26,668 nt of DNA, taken from assembly GCF_947381555.1 (NCBI RefSeq), contig NZ_CANCWQ010000021.1:1-26668 (forward strand). Direction: 5' to 3'. This stretch comes from Limosilactobacillus pulli. Lineage in GTDB: Bacteria; Bacillota; Bacilli; Lactobacillales; Lactobacillaceae. Below, in pieces: positions 7,016 to 15,782 of the stretch (within the stretch, counting starts at the first letter, position 1; each line of letters opens with the position of its first letter). Both the position numbers and the translations under genes were made by a program. The notes beneath the pieces are model-generated. The model was not told where the DNA came from. It searched no databases and saw nothing but the letters and a program-made list of their open reading frames with translations.

Positions 7016-9022
7016 ATGAAACAATTGTTATATGGAGTTGCCTATTATTTCGAATATCTCCCGTATGATCGCATTGATCAAGACATTGAAATGATGAAGG
7101 CAGCTGGGATCAACGTGGTTCGTATTGGTGAAAGCACCTGGAGCACCTATGAGCCGCATGATGGTGAATTTGATTTTAGTAAATTAATTTATACTCTGGA
7201 TAAAATGGATAAAAATGGCATGAAAGTAATAGTTGGGACGCCAACTTATGCTTTTCCAACCTGGCTGGCCAAAGAATATCCGGATGTATTGGTTGAACGG
7301 CAAGGAAAGCGTCTGCCATATGGTGCTCGCCAGATTATGGACATTACTAATCCGACTTTTCGTTTTTATGCGGAGCGGATCATTCGACAGATGATGCTGG
7401 TGACGCGCGAATACGATAATGTGATCGGTTATCAAGTCGACAATGAGACCAAACATTATGGGACTTCCAGCCGTAACGTGCAGGCTGGGTTTGTCGATTA
7501 TCTAAAGCAAGAATTTAATGGCGATCTGGATGCTTTGAACGCTGAATTTGGCTTGGATTACTGGTCAAATCGTATTAATGCCTGGGAAGACTTTCCAAAT
7601 GTTAATGGAACGATCAATGGTAGTCTGGCAGGCGAATTTGCCAAGTACCAACGCCAGCTGGTGACCGATTATCTGGCATGGCAGACGGCAATCGTACGTG
7701 AATATACGCATGATGACCAATTTGTTACTCACAATTTTGATTTTGAATGGCGTGGCTATTCATATGGGGTACAGCCTGATGTTGATCATTTCGCAGCTGC
7801 CAAGCCTTTAGACGTAGTAGGGATTGACGTCTACCATCCTTCGCAGCGTCAGTTGACGGGGGCAGAGATTTCGTTTGCTGGTGATATTGCCCGTTCAATC
7901 AAGCAGCAGAACTATCTGGTCTTAGAAACGCAGGCACAGGCATTTAAGACTTGGACGCCATATCCAGGCCAGCTTTTCCAATTAGCCTTTTCGCATGTTG
8001 CCAACGGCGCCAACATGGTTGAATACTGGCACTGGCATTCAATCCATAATTCGTTTGAGACTTACTGGAAGGGCCTTTTGAGTCATGATTTCCAGCCTAA
8101 TCCAGTCTATAACGAGGCCCAAAAGGTTGGAGCAGCCTTTCAAAAGCTGTCAGCTGATCTGGTCAATCTCAAACACGCGGCCAAGGTTGCTTTTGTCGTT
8201 GATAATGCCAGTCTGACAGCAACTTCCGGACCATGGATGGAATTTGGTATTGGCGAGGACGCTAAATATAATGATGTTTTCCGTCGTTTGTACGATGCTT
8301 TCTATCGTCAAAATATCGCTACCGGCGTTTTGAATCCCGAACTGATTGATCCGGCTAAGTATGATCTATTGGTCGTGCCAATGCTCTATACGGCAACTGA
8401 TGACTTCTTACAGAAACTGAATGACTATGTTGAAAATGGCGGTCACGTCCTCTACACGTTTAAAGACGGTGTTGCCAACGAGCATGTCAAGGTTAGAACG
8501 ACTCGTCAGCCAGGGATCATCAGCAAAGCGGTAGGGGCTCATTATGAAATGTTTGTCGATCCTAATGGTGAGGGATTGGCTGACAATTCCGGCATTTTTA
8601 AAGACGTTGACAATCAGATCAGCAACTGGGCTGAGCTTTTGGAAACTGATGGCGCGAAGGTTTTAGCTACTTATGATCGCCATTGGAAGTCATACGCGGC
8701 AATTACTGAAAACACGTTTGGCAAAGGGATGACCTGGTATCTGGGATGCTGGCCAAATGAGGAGGTCGTTGCACGCTTAGTTGAGCATATTGTTGATGTA
8801 TTGGGGCTGGCTGACAGCTATCATGCTCAATTCCCACTGATTGTTAAGAGTGGTACTAATGAGCAGGCTGAAAAAATTGATTTTATTTTTAATTATTCAG
8901 ATGAAAAGCAAGCATTCATAATGCCGTTTGCGGCCACTGAACTGTTGGCTGATGCTTCAGTATCGGCTGAACAAAAAGTCGAAATGGCACCGTGGGAAGT
9001 TAAGATCATGAAAAGAGGATGA
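7016..9022 (+). CDS. glycoside hydrolase family 42 (beta-galactosidase or alpha-L-arabinopyranosidase)
   Basis: The 668-residue protein starts with the GH42 barrel (about 5-370). The acid/base residue is E144 in VDNETK and the nucleophile is E304 in LVLETQAQ. A trimerisation domain (about 385-590) and a small C-terminal beta domain follow. There is no signal peptide, so the enzyme is cytoplasmic. Family members hydrolyse terminal beta-galactosides, and some remove alpha-L-arabinopyranose, which has the same ring stereochemistry apart from the missing CH2OH. An AraR-type box, the arabinose genes nearby and the following transporter make an arabinose-containing glycoside a reasonable substrate, but this is inference. 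AAAGGG precedes the ATG at 9 bases. It is the first gene of an operon with the MFS gene 5 bases downstream. Confidence 0.92.
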   Translation: MKQLLYGVAYYFEYLPYDRIDQDIEMMKAAGINVVRIGESTWSTYEPHDGEFDFSKLIYTLDKMDKNGMKVIVGTPTYAFPTWLAKEYPDVLVERQGKRLPYGARQIMDITNPTFRFYAERIIRQMMLVTREYDNVIGYQVDNETKHYGTSSRNVQAGFVDYLKQEFNGDLDALNAEFGLDYWSNRINAWEDFPNVNGTINGSLAGEFAKYQRQLVTDYLAWQTAIVREYTHDDQFVTHNFDFEWRGYSYGVQPDVDHFAAAKPLDVVGIDVYHPSQRQLTGAEISFAGDIARSIKQQNYLVLETQAQAFKTWTPYPGQLFQLAFSHVANGANMVEYWHWHSIHNSFETYWKGLLSHDFQPNPVYNEAQKVGAAFQKLSADLVNLKHAAKVAFVVDNASLTATSGPWMEFGIGEDAKYNDVFRRLYDAFYRQNIATGVLNPELIDPAKYDLLVVPMLYTATDDFLQKLNDYVENGGHVLYTFKDGVANEHVKVRTTRQPGIISKAVGAHYEMFVDPNGEGLADNSGIFKDVDNQISNWAELLETDGAKVLATYDRHWKSYAAITENTFGKGMTWYLGCWPNEEVVARLVEHIVDVLGLADSYHAQFPLIVKSGTNEQAEKIDFIFNYSDEKQAFIMPFAATELLADASVSAEQKVEMAPWEVKIMKRG

Positions 9023-9027
9023 TAACT

Positions 9028-10278
9028 ATGGATACTGCTAAAAAGCCAGAAATCAAATTAAACAAAAGCGGGCGGATCCGCTTTACGGCCGGCTTCTTTA
9101 TCTGTGCCATTCTTTGGATGACCGGGCTGGCAATCGTCTCCGCCGTCTTGTTGCCCCAGCACCTGCGCGATATTGCCGGTGAGGCTGCCTCAACGACCAT
9201 CTTTGGCTACGTCAACGCGGCGACAGCCATTGCCTCTTTGGTCGCCAACCTGCTGTTCGGGAACCTGTCTGACCGGACGCGTTCCCGCTTTGGCCGCCGG
9301 ACGCCTTGGATCTTTTGGGGCGCCATCTTAGCCGGCGTGACCCTGTTTTTGATCGGGGTCGTTGACAATGCCTGGCTGATCGGAATCATCTACTGTGTCT
9401 GCATGTTTGGCTTGAACATGATGCTGGCACCAGTGATCGCGACACTGTCTGACCGGGTGCCGGACGACATGCGGGCCACGATGTCGGCGTTCAACTCGGC
9501 GGGGACGACGGTTGGTTCTTCATTAGGGACGCTGATCGGGGCCAAGTTCATTACGATCCAGATTCCCGGCTTTGCAGTCGCCGGCATCTTGATGGGCCTG
9601 GCGGGGATCGCCACGATCGTTGTCTGGCCACGGGAAAAATCCTCTAAAGACTTGCCACCAGTCGAGGGCGGTTTTAAGGAGTTCTTGGCCTCATTCCGCC
9701 CACCAATGCACAACGCGCGTGATTTTTGGCTGGCCTTTACCGGACGGACGCTGCTGATCTTCAGCTACTACATGATCTTAAACTACCAGCTCTACATTCT
9801 GGAAAGCTACATTGGCCAAAGCAAGACGACCGCGGCCGCCACGATTTCCATCATGTCCGTAGTCACGATGGTCGTTGCGCTGGTTGGCTCTTTGACTTCG
9901 GGCGCGATCTCAGACAAACTGGGCCGGCGCAAGATCCCAGTCAACATTGCCTCGCTGCTGCTGGCAATCGGCTACTTGCTGCCTTGGGTCATGAAGACCT
10001 CGTTTTCCATGATTCTGTTCGCCGGTTTTGCCGGGCTGGGCTATGCCGTTTATGGTGCCGTTGATCAAGCCCTAAACGTTGACGTTTTGCCAAACAAGGA
10101 AGAAGCCGGCAAGGACCTTGGAATCTTAAACATTGCCACGACGCTTGGTCAGACGGCCGGTCCGATCGTTACCAGTGCGCTGGTTGGCATGGCGGGCTAT
10201 AACCTGGTTTTCCCAGTGGCGATTGCTTTTGCCGTTTTGGCCTGCATCTTCATTCAAATGATTCGCTCCGTTAAATAA
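9028..10278 (+). CDS. MFS sugar transporter (SLC45/sucrose-symporter-like)
   Basis: The product is about 416 residues with twelve predicted hydrophobic segments. The cytoplasmic loop between helices 2 and 3 has the signature SDRTRSRFGRRTPW, and the second half repeats it as SDKLGRRK. This is typical of glycoside:cation or SLC45-like carriers for disaccharides and glycosides. ATG 9028 is preferred, with AGAGG 9 bases upstream; an in-frame ATG at 9019 overlaps the GH42 stop and leaves no room for ribosome binding. It is probably translated from the GH42 message and would import the GH42 substrate. Its base composition is clearly higher in GC than that of the gene before it, which suggests a different origin. 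A strong hairpin ends the operon. Confidence 0.88.
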   Translation: MDTAKKPEIKLNKSGRIRFTAGFFICAILWMTGLAIVSAVLLPQHLRDIAGEAASTTIFGYVNAATAIASLVANLLFGNLSDRTRSRFGRRTPWIFWGAILAGVTLFLIGVVDNAWLIGIIYCVCMFGLNMMLAPVIATLSDRVPDDMRATMSAFNSAGTTVGSSLGTLIGAKFITIQIPGFAVAGILMGLAGIATIVVWPREKSSKDLPPVEGGFKEFLASFRPPMHNARDFWLAFTGRTLLIFSYYMILNYQLYILESYIGQSKTTAAATISIMSVVTMVVALVGSLTSGAISDKLGRRKIPVNIASLLLAIGYLLPWVMKTSFSMILFAGFAGLGYAVYGAVDQALNVDVLPNKEEAGKDLGILNIATTLGQTAGPIVTSALVGMAGYNLVFPVAIAFAVLACIFIQMIRSVK

Positions 10279-10306
10279 TAGCTTGCTTCCAGACGTTTAC
10301 TCTCTC

Positions 10307-10350
10307 AAAAGGGCCGTCATGATCCATCTTTTCATGACGACTCTTTTATT
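10307..10350 (+). terminator. terminator of the GH42-MFS operon
   Basis: AAAAGGGCCGTCATGA (10307-10322) pairs with TCATGACGACTCTTTT (10332-10347) with one mismatch and one G-T pair. The 3' arm ends in Ts. Confidence 0.88.
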
Positions 10351-10365
10351 TATTGAATCGTCTGG

Positions 10366-10394
10366 TTGATTTATACGGACAAAAATATTAAAAT
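10366..10394 (+). promoter_or_regulatory. araB promoter
   Basis: TTGATT (10366-10371), a 17-base spacer and TAAAAT (10389-10394) form a good sigma-A promoter. The AraR-type box lies over the -35 and spacer, so repressor and polymerase would compete. Confidence 0.7.
10369..10384 (+). promoter_or_regulatory. AraR-type operator at araB
   Basis: ATTTATACGGACAAAA is identical to the araA box except for the last base. It overlaps the promoter. Assignment to AraR rests on recurrence at arabinose promoters and on araR lying in the same cluster. Confidence 0.65.
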
Positions 10395-10407
10395 GTAATC
10401 GTTATCT
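10394..10407 (+). promoter_or_regulatory. cre-like site at araB
   Basis: TGTAATCGTTATCT matches TGNAANCGNTNNCA at all defined positions but the last. It begins at the last base of the -10 box, covering the probable transcription start. Confidence 0.6.
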
Positions 10408-10446
10408 AAGATCAATCCATAACAAATAAATCAGGAGGGCCTGACA

Positions 10447-12051
10447 ATGGATCAAGTGCAAATTAAGTCAAAGATTGAAAACGCTCAGACCGCATTGGGG
10501 ATTGAATTGGGATCAACCCGAATCAAAGCGGTCTTGGTTACGGATGATTTTCAAACGGTTGCCAGTGGGGACTATGTCTGGGAAAACGAATTGGATCATC
10601 ATATCTGGACCTACCCAATGGAAAAGGTTTGGGAAGGAATTCAAACCAGTTACGCCAAGATGGCCACTGAAGTTAATGAAAAATATGGTTTAACGCTGAC
10701 TAAAATCGGTGCAATTGGCATCAGTGCCATGATGCACGGCTATATGCCATTTAACAAGGAAGATCAGCTGTTGGTCCCATTTAGAACCTGGCGCAACAAC
10801 ATTACCGGCCAAGCGGCAGCCAAGCTGACGGAACTGTTTGATTTTAATATTCCAGAACGCTGGAGCATTGCCCACCTGTACCAGGCCATCTTAAATCATG
10901 AAGAACACGTCAAAGACATCAGCTTTATTACGACTCTGGATGGCTATGTCACCTGGCAATTGACTGGTGAAAAAACGACTGGAATCGGTGATGCTTCTGG
11001 GATGTTCCCAATTGATGAGGCTACGCATGATTATGATGCCGTGATGCTGGAAAAGTTTGCCGCTTTGCCGGAAGTTAAGCAGTACGACTGGAATATCAAG
11101 GATCTTTTGCCAAAAGTTCTGGTTGCTGGACAAACAGCCGGCCATTTAACGGCAGCTGGGGCCAAGAAGCTGGATCCAAGCGGCCTGCTGCAGCCAGGTT
11201 CGCTTTTGGCACCAAGTGAGGGCGACGCGGGAACTGGAATGGTTGCTACCAATGCCGTTCGGAAGCGTATTGGCAATATTTCAGCAGGCACTTCCGCATT
11301 TTCGATGGTTGTTCTGGATCAAAAACTCAGTCAGGTTCACCGTGATATCGATATGGTAACCACACCGGATGGAGCACCCGTAGCTATGGTTCACACCAAC
11401 AACTGCTCGTCTGACATCAATGCTTGGGCAGCGGTCTTTAATCAGTTTGCCCGAATTTTAGGTGTGACCCTGTCACCAAACGAATTATATGAAAAGCTGT
11501 TTGATGCCTCGCTACGTGGTGAACAAGATGGGGGTGGGCTGGTTAACTTTAGCTACCTGTCTGGTGAAAACATTACCCGCGTCAATGAAGGCCGGCCAAT
11601 GCTGGTTCGCAAGCCAAACAGTCGCTTTAACCTGGCCAACTTGTTTAAGGTTCAGCTCTACTCTGCTTTTGCGCCATTAAAGATCGGGATGGATATTTTG
11701 CTGCGTGAAGAACACATTCGTACTGATGTTTTGATCGCACAAGGTGGACTGTTCAAGACTCCAGTCGTTGCTCAACAAGCGCTGGCCGATGCATTGAATA
11801 CACCAATCAGCGTCATGAGCAATGCTGGTGAAGGTGGTCCATGGGGCATGGCGGTATTGGCACTGTATGCTGCTGACAGTCATGGTAAAAAGCTGGCGGA
11901 CTATCTTGATGATGAGGTCTTTGCCAACCAAGAAATTGCCACGCTGTCACCAGAACCAGAAAGCGTTAAGGGCTACGAGAAGTTTATCGACAACTACAAG
12001 CAGGCAATGCCGGCTGAAAAAGCAGCTGGCGAAGCTATGAAATTGGATTAA
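10447..12051 (+). CDS. araB: L-ribulokinase
   Basis: The 534-residue protein belongs to the FGGY carbohydrate kinase family. It phosphorylates L-ribulose with ATP to L-ribulose-5-phosphate in the cytoplasm, the second step of arabinose use. The first ATP-binding strand-turn is IELGSTRIKAVLV near residues 19-31. The second half carries the actin-fold phosphate and adenosine motifs (ISAGTSAF, AQGGLFKTP, NAGEGGPWG). AGGAGG sits 8 bases before the ATG. FGGY kinases are hard to tell apart by eye, but araD 24 bases downstream makes ribulokinase the clear choice over xylulokinase or gluconokinase. Its promoter carries AraR-type and cre-like boxes. No defect is seen. Confidence 0.93.
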   Translation: MDQVQIKSKIENAQTALGIELGSTRIKAVLVTDDFQTVASGDYVWENELDHHIWTYPMEKVWEGIQTSYAKMATEVNEKYGLTLTKIGAIGISAMMHGYMPFNKEDQLLVPFRTWRNNITGQAAAKLTELFDFNIPERWSIAHLYQAILNHEEHVKDISFITTLDGYVTWQLTGEKTTGIGDASGMFPIDEATHDYDAVMLEKFAALPEVKQYDWNIKDLLPKVLVAGQTAGHLTAAGAKKLDPSGLLQPGSLLAPSEGDAGTGMVATNAVRKRIGNISAGTSAFSMVVLDQKLSQVHRDIDMVTTPDGAPVAMVHTNNCSSDINAWAAVFNQFARILGVTLSPNELYEKLFDASLRGEQDGGGLVNFSYLSGENITRVNEGRPMLVRKPNSRFNLANLFKVQLYSAFAPLKIGMDILLREEHIRTDVLIAQGGLFKTPVVAQQALADALNTPISVMSNAGEGGPWGMAVLALYAADSHGKKLADYLDDEVFANQEIATLSPEPESVKGYEKFIDNYKQAMPAEKAAGEAMKLD

Positions 12052-12075
12052 TGGATTAAATGGGAGGATCTAAAC

Positions 12076-12807
12076 ATGCTCGAAGAATTAAAACAGGAAG
12101 TCTACGAAGCCAACATGCAGCTGCCTAAGCTGGGATTAGTTTCGTTTACGTGGGGCAATGTTTCGGGAATCGATCGTGAAAAAGGACTGTACGTCATCAA
12201 GCCATCTGGAGTGCCATACGATGAGCTGAAACCAGAAGACATGGTTGTCGTCAACTTAAAAGGCGAGGTCGTAGAAGGCGACATGAACCCATCATCTGAC
12301 ACGCCAACGCACACTTACCTGTACAACCATTTCCCAAAGATTGGTGGGATCGTGCACACCCACTCTCCATGGGCCGTTTCGTTTGCGGCAGCCAACATGG
12401 ACGTCCCAGCACTGAACACGACGCATGCCGATACTTTCTATACCGACGTGCCAGCCGCTGATGCCCTGACCAAAGAAGAAATTGAAGAAGACTACGAAGG
12501 CAACACGGGTAAGACGATCGTGCGGACCTTTGAAGAACGTGGTTTAGACTATGAAGCAACGCCGGCCGCTCTGGTTTCTCAACACGGTCCATTTACCTGG
12601 GGTCCAACGCCAGCCAAGGCCGTTTACAATGCCAAGGTGCTGGAAGTCGTCGCTGAAGAAGACTACCACGCTATGCAGTTGACGCGCCAAAACTTGGAAT
12701 TGCCGCAGTATCTATTGGACAAGCACTACTACCGCAAGCACGGTGCTAACGCCTACTACGGCCAAAACAGCGCCCACTCCAAGGATCACGCTAAGCACGA
12801 AAACTAA
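12076..12807 (+). CDS. araD: L-ribulose-5-phosphate 4-epimerase
   Basis: The 243-residue protein is a class II aldolase-fold epimerase that converts L-ribulose-5-phosphate to D-xylulose-5-phosphate, which feeds the phosphoketolase or pentose phosphate route. Metal-binding and catalytic residues are in place: D75 in SSDTPTH, H94 and H96 in VHTHS, and H170 in SQHGPF, all one position off the enterobacterial numbering. The TWGNVSG and KPSG phosphate-binding motifs are also present. GGGAGG precedes the ATG. It is co-transcribed with araB (24-base gap) and ends at a strong terminator. Length and motifs are normal. Confidence 0.96.
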   Translation: MLEELKQEVYEANMQLPKLGLVSFTWGNVSGIDREKGLYVIKPSGVPYDELKPEDMVVVNLKGEVVEGDMNPSSDTPTHTYLYNHFPKIGGIVHTHSPWAVSFAAANMDVPALNTTHADTFYTDVPAADALTKEEIEEDYEGNTGKTIVRTFEERGLDYEATPAALVSQHGPFTWGPTPAKAVYNAKVLEVVAEEDYHAMQLTRQNLELPQYLLDKHYYRKHGANAYYGQNSAHSKDHAKHEN

Positions 12808-12827
12808 TTAATCAGTTCAATTGATTG

Positions 12828-12877
12828 AAAAATCCCGTCAAAATTGCGTCATAGCAGCGCGTTTTGACAGGATTTTT
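12828..12877 (+). terminator. araBD terminator
   Basis: AAAAATCCCGTCAAAA (12828-12843) pairs with TTTTGACAGGATTTTT (12862-12877) with one mismatch. The 3' arm ends in a T run. Confidence 0.9.
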
Positions 12878-12956
12878 ATTTATCGTTTAGCATAGAAAAT
12901 GGACAAAAAGAGCGTAAAATAGAAGCTAACAAAAACAGAAGAGCAAGGGTGTACAT

Positions 12957-14039
12957 ATGGCAGAAATCAAGTACGAAATTATCAGAAAAGCAATTCAAAA
13001 AGAAATTGAGTCCGGCAAGTATCAAGTTGGCGACAAGCTGCCCACGGAATCAAACCTGATGGAAACGTTTGGCGTAAGCCGCTATACGGTCAGACGGGCA
13101 ATCAGCGAGCTGCAGAACGCGCATTACGTTTACCGGATCCAAGGTGGCGGCATGTATGTTGATGATTGGCAGGACAGTCAGCAGCCGCCTAAGGCCAACA
13201 ATAAAATGATTGGCTTGGTGACGACGCATCTGGTTGACTATATCTTTCCTAATATCATTAGCGGAATTGACCGAATCGTTTCCGCGCATGGGTATTCTTT
13301 GATCGTCAGCAATACCCATAATCAACGGGAAAATGAGCGGCGCAGCCTGGAACGCTTATTGGACACACAGATTGCCGGCTTGATCGTTGAGCCAACCCAA
13401 AGTGCCCTGGAAAACACCAACATGGATCTCTATCAAAAGATTGCCCAAAGTCATCTGCCAACGGTCTTTATCAATGCCCATTATCCAGAATTAAATGCAC
13501 CATATCTAGAAATTAAAGATATGGAGGCCGAATACGAGATGACCCAGTATTTGATCAAACAGGGGCACAAGCGGATCCTGGGGATTTTTCAGGTTGATGA
13601 TTTGCAGGGAACGCGCCGGATGAAGGGCTTTATCAATGCCTACATGGAATATCCTGATATCTCGTATTTGAGCGAAACGGTTATGTATCAGTCAGGACAG
13701 GATATGAACCGCATTTTTAAGCGGGTGTCTCAGATTATGGAGCGTCCTGATCATCCAACGGCGATTGTTTGCTACAACGATGCCTTGGCCATTCAAGTTA
13801 TGGACGTGGTGCGCTCAGCTGGTTTAAAAATCCCTGAAGACGTCAGCATCGTTGGTTTTGACGACTATGTACTGGCCCGCTACATCAGTCCGCGCTTGAC
13901 GACGATCGAGCATCCCAAGGAAAAAATGGGACTGGATGCCGGGCGGATGATTATGAGTATGATCGATGGCGAAGAGGTCAAGCCGATTGAATATGATGCC
14001 AAGTTGATTTTTAATGATTCAGTACGCAAATTAAAGTAA
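12957..14039 (+). CDS. araR: arabinose operon repressor, GntR-HTH fused to LacI-type sensor
   Basis: The 360-residue protein has an N-terminal GntR winged helix (about 5-70), with KLPTESNLMETFGVSRYTVRRA as its core. A periplasmic-binding-protein-like sensor follows (about 80-355), including the LacI-type segment around GFDDYVLARYISPRLTT. This combination is characteristic of AraR, which releases DNA when L-arabinose binds. It lies between araBD and araA. The ATG follows AAGGGTG. Its own upstream region has only a half-site-like GGACAAA at 12901-12907, so self-regulation is possible but weakly supported. It is separated from both neighbours by terminators, so it is probably a single transcription unit. 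Confidence 0.94.
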   Translation: MAEIKYEIIRKAIQKEIESGKYQVGDKLPTESNLMETFGVSRYTVRRAISELQNAHYVYRIQGGGMYVDDWQDSQQPPKANNKMIGLVTTHLVDYIFPNIISGIDRIVSAHGYSLIVSNTHNQRENERRSLERLLDTQIAGLIVEPTQSALENTNMDLYQKIAQSHLPTVFINAHYPELNAPYLEIKDMEAEYEMTQYLIKQGHKRILGIFQVDDLQGTRRMKGFINAYMEYPDISYLSETVMYQSGQDMNRIFKRVSQIMERPDHPTAIVCYNDALAIQVMDVVRSAGLKIPEDVSIVGFDDYVLARYISPRLTTIEHPKEKMGLDAGRMIMSMIDGEEVKPIEYDAKLIFNDSVRKLK

Positions 14040-14056
14040 TAATGGGCGAGTTGCTT

Positions 14057-14093
14057 AAAAGCTGTCTGCAAGTGTTTGCCGGCAGCTTTTTTT
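14057..14093 (+). terminator. araR terminator
   Basis: AAAAGCTGTC (14057-14066) pairs with GGCAGCTTTT (14081-14090), including one G-T pair, and continues inward after a mismatch. It is followed by further Ts. Confidence 0.85.
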
Positions 14094-14130
14094 ATTTGGT
14101 ATTTATTATTTGTTGCATTAAGAATAAATA

Positions 14131-14159
14131 TTGATTTATACGGACAAATCTGTTATTCT
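14131..14159 (+). promoter_or_regulatory. araA promoter
   Basis: TTGATT (14131-14136), 17-base spacer, TATTCT (14154-14159). The first 18 bases are identical to the corresponding stretch of the araB promoter. Confidence 0.65.
14134..14149 (+). promoter_or_regulatory. AraR-type operator at araA
   Basis: ATTTATACGGACAAAT, an imperfect palindrome overlapping the -35 and spacer exactly as at araB. Confidence 0.68.
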
Positions 14160-14174
14160 TATCATACAAGCTGA

Positions 14175-14188
14175 TTAAACCGTTTTCA
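14175..14188 (+). promoter_or_regulatory. cre-like site at araA
   Basis: TTAAACCGTTTTCA matches TGNAANCGNTNNCA at all but the second position. It lies about 16 bases after the -10 box, in a position suited to road-block repression. Confidence 0.55.
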
Positions 14189-14233
14189 GAGGCTTAACAG
14201 ACTAAAACTTCTTGTAAAAGGAGATTCAAACTC

Positions 14234-15658
14234 ATGTTAAAGATTTCAGATTATGAATTTTGGTTCGTTGCCGGCTCACAATTCCTGTACGGTGAAGAAC
14301 AATTAAAATCCGTTGCTAAGGATGCCCAAGATATTGTTGATAAATTGAATGCTTCGGGCAACCTGCCTTACCCAATCGTCTTTAAAGGCGTTATGACCAC
14401 GGCAGAAGGCATTACGCAATTTATGAAGGATGCCAACTACAATGACAAAGTTGCCGGGGTAATTACCTGGATGCACACCTTCTCGCCAGCCAAAAACTGG
14501 ATTCGCGGTACGCGTCTGCTCCAAAAGCCTTTGCTGCACTTGGCTACGCAATATCTGAACAATATTCCATATGACACGATCGACTTTGACTACATGAACC
14601 TGAATCAATCGGCTCATGGTGATCGTGAGTATGCCTACATCAACGCGCGCCTTAACAAGGGCAACAAGATCGTTTACGGCTACTGGGGCGATGAAGACGT
14701 TCAACAAGAAATTGCTGATTGGCAAATGGTTGCTGTTGCCTACAACGAAAGCTTTAAACTTAAGATTGTTCGTTTTGGTGATACGATGCGCAATGTTGCC
14801 GTTACGGAAGGCGACAAGGTTGAAGCTGAGATTCGTTTAGGATGGACCGTTGACTACTGGCCAGTTGGTGACTTGGTTGAATACGTTGATGCCGTTGAAG
14901 AAAAAGACATTGACGCTGAATACAAGAAGCTTGAAGAACAATACGAAATGGTTGAAGGCGACAATGATCATGAAAAGTACGTTGAATCGGTTCGCTACCA
15001 GCTGCGTGAATATCTTGCCATTAAGAAATTCATGGATGACAAAGGATACACGGCCTTTACCACCAACTTTGAAGATCTGCACGGCTTGAAGCAATTGCCA
15101 GGCCTGGCTTCTCAAATGCTGATGCGGGATGGCTATGGCTTCGGGGCAGAAGGTGACTGGAAGACGGCCGGCATGGATCGCTTGCTGAAGATTCTGTCCA
15201 ACAATGAAAAGACTGCCTTTATGGAAGACTACACGCTGGATCTGCGTCATGGTCACGAGGCAATCCTTGGCTCACACATGCTGGAAGTCGACCCAACGAT
15301 TGCTTCTGACAAGCCACGCGTTGAGGTACACCCACTGGACATTGGTGGTAAAGATGATCCGGCTCGGCTGGTATTTACCGGTTCAGAAGGCAAGGCCATT
15401 GACGTGACGCTTTCTGACTTCCGTGATGGCTACAAGATCATTGGCTACAGCGTTGACTGCCACAAGCCAGAAAAGGAAACGCCGCATCTGCCGGTTGCCA
15501 AGCAATTATGGACGCCAACAACTGGTCTGCGCGATGGAGCTGAATTCTGGATGCATGCTGGTGGTGGCCACCACACGATCTTGAGCTTTACCATTAAGCC
15601 ACAGCAGATCAAGGACCTGTTCAAGATGCTTGAATGCAATATTGAATATGCCGAATAA
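14234..15658 (+). CDS. araA: L-arabinose isomerase
   Basis: The 474-residue enzyme converts L-arabinose to L-ribulose, the first step of the pathway, in the cytoplasm with a divalent metal. Residues matching the known active site are E306 (FGAEGDW), E331 (FMEDYT), H348 (GSHMLE) and the H446/H447 pair (GGGHHT). The start follows AAAGGAG. Length is usual for the family. It has its own promoter with AraR-type and cre-like boxes and a very stable hairpin after it. It is apart from araBD, with araR between, but the matching promoter elements suggest coordinated control. Confidence 0.97.
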   Translation: MLKISDYEFWFVAGSQFLYGEEQLKSVAKDAQDIVDKLNASGNLPYPIVFKGVMTTAEGITQFMKDANYNDKVAGVITWMHTFSPAKNWIRGTRLLQKPLLHLATQYLNNIPYDTIDFDYMNLNQSAHGDREYAYINARLNKGNKIVYGYWGDEDVQQEIADWQMVAVAYNESFKLKIVRFGDTMRNVAVTEGDKVEAEIRLGWTVDYWPVGDLVEYVDAVEEKDIDAEYKKLEEQYEMVEGDNDHEKYVESVRYQLREYLAIKKFMDDKGYTAFTTNFEDLHGLKQLPGLASQMLMRDGYGFGAEGDWKTAGMDRLLKILSNNEKTAFMEDYTLDLRHGHEAILGSHMLEVDPTIASDKPRVEVHPLDIGGKDDPARLVFTGSEGKAIDVTLSDFRDGYKIIGYSVDCHKPEKETPHLPVAKQLWTPTTGLRDGAEFWMHAGGGHHTILSFTIKPQQIKDLFKMLECNIEYAE

Positions 15659-15732
15659 TCCTGATAGTTTCTAACTTATCCTCTGCTCTGAACAATAATC
15701 CTAGCCACTCAAAACCTTAATTACTGAATCCA

Positions 15733-15775
15733 AACTAAAGCGCCGTTCAGCTGTCTGCTGGACGGCGCTTTAGTT
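15733..15775 (+). terminator. very stable hairpin after araA
   Basis: A 19-pair stem joins 15733-15751 with 15757-15775 (arms begin AACTAAAGCGCCG and end CGGCGCTTTAGTT; one G-T pair), with a 5-base loop. The T run is interrupted, so termination may be imperfect. It lies between araA and the convergent regulator remnant and may serve both. Confidence 0.75.
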
Positions 15776-15782
15776 GTTGCTG

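Noticed and set aside
12895..12912. Full AraR operator at araR itself
   Set aside because: Only the half-site GGACAAA is present and the other half does not match, so I did not list it as a site.
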